From contig CAVQYC010000002.1 in assembly GCA_963717985.1 (NCBI GenBank), positions 372,001 to 436,000 of the forward strand: a DNA stretch of 64,000 nucleotides, in the 5' to 3' direction. This document shows positions 60,414 through 64,000 of the stretch, in pieces. The stretch is from BOG-1155 sp963717985. GTDB taxonomy: Bacteria > Desulfobacterota > Syntrophorhabdia > Syntrophorhabdales > WCHB1-27. A program made the translations under genes and the position numbers. The notes beneath the pieces are model-generated. The model did not search any database and was not told the origin of the DNA. It saw nothing but the letters and a program-made list of their open reading frames with translations. The first letter of the stretch is position 1; every line of letters begins with the position of its first letter.

Positions 60414-61253
60414 ATGGAGTGCAATACGGCACAAGACCCCCAGGGCATGGCTACTCTCTCCCCCAGGGACTTCTCCCGTCTCAAAGGGTTCATCTATACA
60501 GAATGCGGCATCAATATCACCGATTCCAAGCGTATCATGCTCGAAGCCCGTCTCCAGAGGAGGTTGAGGAAACTAAATCTCCCTTCTTTTTCTCAGTACT
60601 GCGACTATCTCTTCAGCCCCAGGGGGATGGAAGAGGAGTTGGCGGATATGATCGACCAAGTGACTACCAATAAGACGGATTTCTTCCGGGAGCCTGCCCA
60701 CTTTGTTTATCTTACCCGGAAGGTCCTCCCTGAAATCACCCGGATCAAAAGAACCGTCACCGTATGGAGTGCAGGCTGCTCAAGCGGAGAAGAGCCCTAT
60801 ACCCTTGCCATGATCTTACAGGAGTTCGGTTGCAACTTCATTATCCTCGCCACGGATATCTCCACAAAGGTCCTCGACAGGGCAAAGCTTGCCGTCTACG
60901 ACGATGAGCAAGTAGGGCCTGTTCCCGACCCCTTCAAGAAGAAGTACCTCTTGAAGAGCAAAGACCCCGCGAAGAGTCTCTACCGGGTTACACCCGAACT
61001 GCGGGAGCACGTGAAATTCAGACGGTTGAACTTCATGGACGGCGACTTTGGGTTCCGGGAGCCGATGGACATCATCTTTTGCAGGAACGTGATCATCTAT
61101 TTCGATAAGCCTACCCAGGAGAAACTGTTAAACAAGTTCTGCAGCCATCTCTCCCCGAAGGGATATATCTTCATGGGCCACTCGGAGACCCTCCTCGGTA
61201 TGGATGTACCCCTGACTCCGGTTGTCCCCACCGTGTACCGGAGAGCGCTATGA
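60414..61253 (+). CDS. cheR: CheR chemotaxis protein methyltransferase
   Basis: 279 residues from the ATG at 60414; a TTG at 60384 overlapping the previous stop, or an ATG at 60447, are alternatives. The N-terminal helical domain (FSRLKGFIYTECGINITDSK, RRLRKLNLPSFSQYCDYLF) and the SAM-binding domain (VWSAGCSSGEEPYTLAMILQ, ILATDISTKVLDRA, DIIFCRNVIIYFDKPTQEKL, GHSETLLG) are complete. It methylates receptor glutamates in adaptation. Its expected local substrate, the receptor at 55692, is disrupted. Confidence 0.95.
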   Translation: MECNTAQDPQGMATLSPRDFSRLKGFIYTECGINITDSKRIMLEARLQRRLRKLNLPSFSQYCDYLFSPRGMEEELADMIDQVTTNKTDFFREPAHFVYLTRKVLPEITRIKRTVTVWSAGCSSGEEPYTLAMILQEFGCNFIILATDISTKVLDRAKLAVYDDEQVGPVPDPFKKKYLLKSKDPAKSLYRVTPELREHVKFRRLNFMDGDFGFREPMDIIFCRNVIIYFDKPTQEKLLNKFCSHLSPKGYIFMGHSETLLGMDVPLTPVVPTVYRRAL

Positions 61254-61325
61254 AGGTCTTCTTGAAACCGGGGGATCTCTGCGTCTGTGACAGGGTGCTT
61301 TTTAAACGGATAAAGAGGACACCCC

Positions 61326-62384
61326 ATGAACAAGATTAAAGTCCTCATCGTCGATGATTCGGCAGTCGTCCGCCAGGCAATAACGGATATCCTCTCATCC
61401 GATCCTGCAATCGAGGTGATAGGGTCTGCGAGGGACCCCTATCAGGCAGCAGAGCGGATGAAAGAGATCGTTCCCGATGTGATCACCCTCGACGTGGAGA
61501 TGCCCCGCATGGACGGTATCACCTTCCTCCAGAAGCTGATGAGCCAGCACCCATTACCGGTAGTGATGTGCTCCTCTCTCACCGAGAACGGATCGGAAAC
61601 TACCTTTAAAGCGTTGGAATACGGTGCGGTTGATATCATCCAGAAACCGAAGTTGGGGGTAAAGCAGTTCCTGGAAGAATCGAAGATCATCATCTGTGAT
61701 GCAGTGAAGGCAGCTTCACGCGTCCCCATGAGAAAGAGCGTCAAACCCCTCCACGTGCAGCCCAAACTTACCGCAGACGCAGTTATCCCCAAACAGGTAA
61801 GCAAGGCTATGGTGGCCACCACTGAGAAGGTAGTGGTCGTCGGAGCCTCCACCGGCGGCACCGAAGCGCTGAAGGTGTTCTTGGAAGCCCTCCCGGAAGA
61901 CGCACCCGGTATGGTCATCGTCCAGCATATGCCTGAGCACTTTACCCGCGCCTTCGCAAACAGACTCAACGGTATATGCAGGGTCTCGGTCAAAGAGGCG
62001 GAGAATGATGATACAGTCATAAGGGGGCGTGCCTTGATCGCCCCTGGGAATAAGCACACCCTTCTGAAAAGGAGTGGTGCCCGCTATTATGTGGAAGTCA
62101 AGGATGGACCCCTTGTGTGCCGCCATAGGCCGTCGGTCGATGTTCTTTTCCGCTCCGCATCCAGGTATGCGGGAAAGAATGCCATAGGCGTCATCATGAC
62201 CGGTATGGGAGATGACGGCGCGAAAGGTATGCTTGAGATGAAGGAAGCAGGTGCATATACCATTGCTCAGGATGAGGAATCGTGCGTTGTCTTCGGTATG
62301 CCGAAGGAGGCGATAAAGCTCGGGGCAGTGGATAAGATTCTGCCGCTGCCCAATATCATGAAGGCGGTCCTGAATTACGGTTGA
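61326..62384 (+). CDS. cheB: CheB protein-glutamate methylesterase
   Basis: 352 residues. Receiver (KVLIVDDSAVVRQAITDIL; Asp in VITLDVEMPRMDG; Lys in IIQKPKLG), a linker, and the methylesterase domain with catalytic Ser in VVGASTGGTEAL, His in IVQHMPEHFT and Asp in VIMTGMGDDGAKGM. It removes methyl groups added by CheR. Last gene of the chemotaxis run. The 72 bp before it hold no recognisable gene. Confidence 0.96.
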   Translation: MNKIKVLIVDDSAVVRQAITDILSSDPAIEVIGSARDPYQAAERMKEIVPDVITLDVEMPRMDGITFLQKLMSQHPLPVVMCSSLTENGSETTFKALEYGAVDIIQKPKLGVKQFLEESKIIICDAVKAASRVPMRKSVKPLHVQPKLTADAVIPKQVSKAMVATTEKVVVVGASTGGTEALKVFLEALPEDAPGMVIVQHMPEHFTRAFANRLNGICRVSVKEAENDDTVIRGRALIAPGNKHTLLKRSGARYYVEVKDGPLVCRHRPSVDVLFRSASRYAGKNAIGVIMTGMGDDGAKGMLEMKEAGAYTIAQDEESCVVFGMPKEAIKLGAVDKILPLPNIMKAVLNYG

Positions 62385-62488
62385 GTAAGGGACGCAAACC
62401 TTCTGTTGATCTTACCCGTGCTATTCAGTAAACTCTACTATAGTCCGGTATACTCCTCGCGACACGTTGCCTTTAAGGATTGTTCCCA

Positions 62489-63856
62489 ATGCGCCGCTAC
62501 CTTATTTTTGCCCTTGCCAGCCTAGGCCTGCTCATGTCTTCCATCGACGCCACGGTGGTGGCTGTGGCCTTGCCCAATTTCATCAAGGATTTCGGCGCCA
62601 CCATCCTCTGGGCCGCGTGGACCGTTTCTATTTACTATATCGCGGTGACCGTGTCGATGCCGCTTATGGGAAACCTGAGCGACAGCTTCGGCCGTAAACG
62701 GGTTTTTCTGATTTCCCTGGGTCTTTTCACCGGCAGCTCTCTTGCCTGTGGCCTTGCGCCCAACATCTACACCCTGATAGGGTTCAGGTTCCTCCAGGGT
62801 ATCGGAGGAGCGGCCTTCCTCCCCACCGCATCAGGGATCGTCAGCGACTACTTCCCGGAAAACCGGGAGAGGGCGATCGGCCTTTTTACGGGCATCTTCC
62901 CTATAGGGGGCATTATCGGCCCGAACCTAGGGGGATGGATCGTGAGCCGCTATTCCTGGCGCTACATCTTTTACATCAATCTGCCCATCGGCATCATCCT
63001 GATCATCTCGATCATGATGCTGCTCCGGGACTCCAGGGCCCTATCCCGCCACCGCATAGACTTTGCCGGGGCCTTTTTCATGAGCGGAAGCATACTCTTT
63101 CTCATGTTCGGCCTGAGCCTCATCGGGGAGAGCTTTGGAGCCCGCTCCCTCCTCTTTGCCGGGGTCTTCTGGGGCTTGAGCATTTCCTCGCTCCTTTTAT
63201 TCTTTCGCCGGGAGAAGAAGGAAACGAACCCGATCATTGACCTCGCTCTGCTCAGGTCCACCCCGTTTCTTGCGGCAAATGTCCTCAATATGGTTTTGGG
63301 CGCGGGAGTTTTTGGGATTTTCGCTTTCGTGCCTTTCTATGCGACGTCAGTGCACAAGCTCTCAACATTGATGAGCGGTATGATCCTAACTCCCCGGTCC
63401 ATAGGGATCATTCCCGCCTCCGCGGTCACCAGCTTTCTGCTCAGGAGATGGGGCTACCGGCGGCCCATCATAGTGGGGTTGAGTCTCGCCGCAATTTCAA
63501 CGATCTTTCTCGCACCCGGCCGGTTATGGGAAATAATGGGCATGTGGTTCGGCACCGTGGAGCTCTTGTCGTTCCTGGTGCTGTTGACAGGGATCGGGAT
63601 GGGTATAATGCTCCCCGCCGCGAATAACGCCTGTATTGAATTGATGCCCGAGAGGGTGGCTACCATCGTGGGGCTTCGGGGGATGTTCAGGACCGTGGGA
63701 GGGGCGTTGGGGGTATCGTTGATTACCTTTATTCTCCATAGAAGCGCCGATCCGGTGAGCGGCTTCCGGGTCACCTTTATTTTTTTCGGTCTTGGGCTAC
63801 TATGCGCAATACCCCTCGTTTTCTTTATGCCCCTAGGGAGAAGAGAAAGGGGATAG
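62489..63856 (+). CDS. MFS transporter, DHA2 (14-helix drug:H+ antiporter) type
   Basis: 455 residues. Motif D1 (LGLLMSSIDATVVAVALPNF), motif A (GNLSDSFGRKRVF), motif B/C region (FRFLQGIGGAAFLPTASGIV; GIFPIGGIIGPNLGGWIV, SWRYIFYINLPIG) identify the DHA2 family of multidrug exporters (EmrB-like). The ATG at 62489 has AAGGA upstream; a TTG nine bases earlier is less likely. It is downstream of cheB by 104 bp in the same direction but functionally unrelated. Substrate unknown. Confidence 0.93.
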   Translation: MRRYLIFALASLGLLMSSIDATVVAVALPNFIKDFGATILWAAWTVSIYYIAVTVSMPLMGNLSDSFGRKRVFLISLGLFTGSSLACGLAPNIYTLIGFRFLQGIGGAAFLPTASGIVSDYFPENRERAIGLFTGIFPIGGIIGPNLGGWIVSRYSWRYIFYINLPIGIILIISIMMLLRDSRALSRHRIDFAGAFFMSGSILFLMFGLSLIGESFGARSLLFAGVFWGLSISSLLLFFRREKKETNPIIDLALLRSTPFLAANVLNMVLGAGVFGIFAFVPFYATSVHKLSTLMSGMILTPRSIGIIPASAVTSFLLRRWGYRRPIIVGLSLAAISTIFLAPGRLWEIMGMWFGTVELLSFLVLLTGIGMGIMLPAANNACIELMPERVATIVGLRGMFRTVGGALGVSLITFILHRSADPVSGFRVTFIFFGLGLLCAIPLVFFMPLGRRERG

Positions 63857-63939
63857 GCGTTTTCTATAGCGATCATGCTGCGAGAGCCGCACCGGAAGAT
63901 AGTGAGTCAAAGATATGATTTATTAGCATATTTTTTGTC

Positions 63940-63968
63940 TTGACAGACACCTGTTAATGATGATAAAA
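63940..63968 (+). promoter_or_regulatory. Putative promoter for a gene beyond the window
   Basis: TTGACA at 63940-63945, 17 bp, ATAAAA at 63963-63968. The end of the window (63857-64000) is AT-rich and holds no reading frame of note. Confidence 0.4.
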
Positions 63969-64000
63969 AGATTTGTATAGAAAACATGTATAACGCACCC

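Noticed and set aside
1..64000. CRISPR arrays, tRNA, rRNA, prophage or a complete defence system
   Set aside because: Looked for and not seen; the lone PD-(D/E)XK-like gene has no partner to support a defence role.

Overview
The window looks like a chromosomal segment of a GC-rich, anaerobic Gram-negative bacterium, most like the former Deltaproteobacteria (Desulfobacterota; a Syntrophorhabdus-type syntroph is one guess). The placement is inference from gene content: an aldehyde:ferredoxin oxidoreductase operon, paired ArsA/Get3-like ATPases beside CstA transporters, a PEP-CTERM-type protein behind a cyclic-dinucleotide riboswitch, a sigma-54 promoter, many hybrid histidine kinases and a large chemotaxis operon. 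No rRNA, tRNA, CRISPR array or prophage was seen.

Layout. 0-5 kb: 3' end of a SNF2 helicase, hemB and polA. 5.07-6.43 kb: an ISNCY-like insertion sequence, ending 16 bp before the promoter of a GEMM riboswitch and PEP-CTERM gene. 7.5-9.3 kb: DoxX, then a sigma-54-driven response regulator with two Lrp/AsnC-type ligand domains. 9.6-12.1 kb: a radical SAM/SPASM enzyme and a homospermidine-synthase-like dehydrogenase, the best candidate for undescribed chemistry. 12.2-16.6 kb: dnaK and lon. 16.7-21.2 kb: two divergent hybrid kinases. 21.5-29.0 kb (minus strand): two CstA transporters, a small protein, two ArsA-like ATPases (one probably starting at ATT, the other with a natural Asp-to-Asn change in switch I) and a cobA-hemD fusion. 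29.4-35.9 kb: flavin reductase, S41 protease, mnmA, an ArnT-like transferase and a MATE exporter.

35.9-38.5 kb is debris-rich: a candidate small RNA, a decayed REP-associated transposase, a lone receiver protein and REP-like palindromes. 38.5-44.6 kb: an ABC exporter, a thioesterase, CheX, and an operon of DUF2703 protein, AOR, a MoaD/ThiS-like protein and a second thioesterase. 44.9-48 kb: cell-envelope proteins, a DUF1566 protein and a PD-(D/E)XK-like protein, followed by a membrane hybrid kinase.

51-62.4 kb is a chemotaxis-type operon: soluble MCP-like protein, STAS, CheY, CheA, MCP, CheW, receiver-HD-GYP, CheR and CheB. Its MCP gene is cut by an intact IS630-family element at a TA site, so the operon's only membrane receptor is probably inactive. 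An MFS transporter closes the window. A dispersed structured repeat recurs between genes (4.8, 9.3, 21.3 and 30.1 kb).
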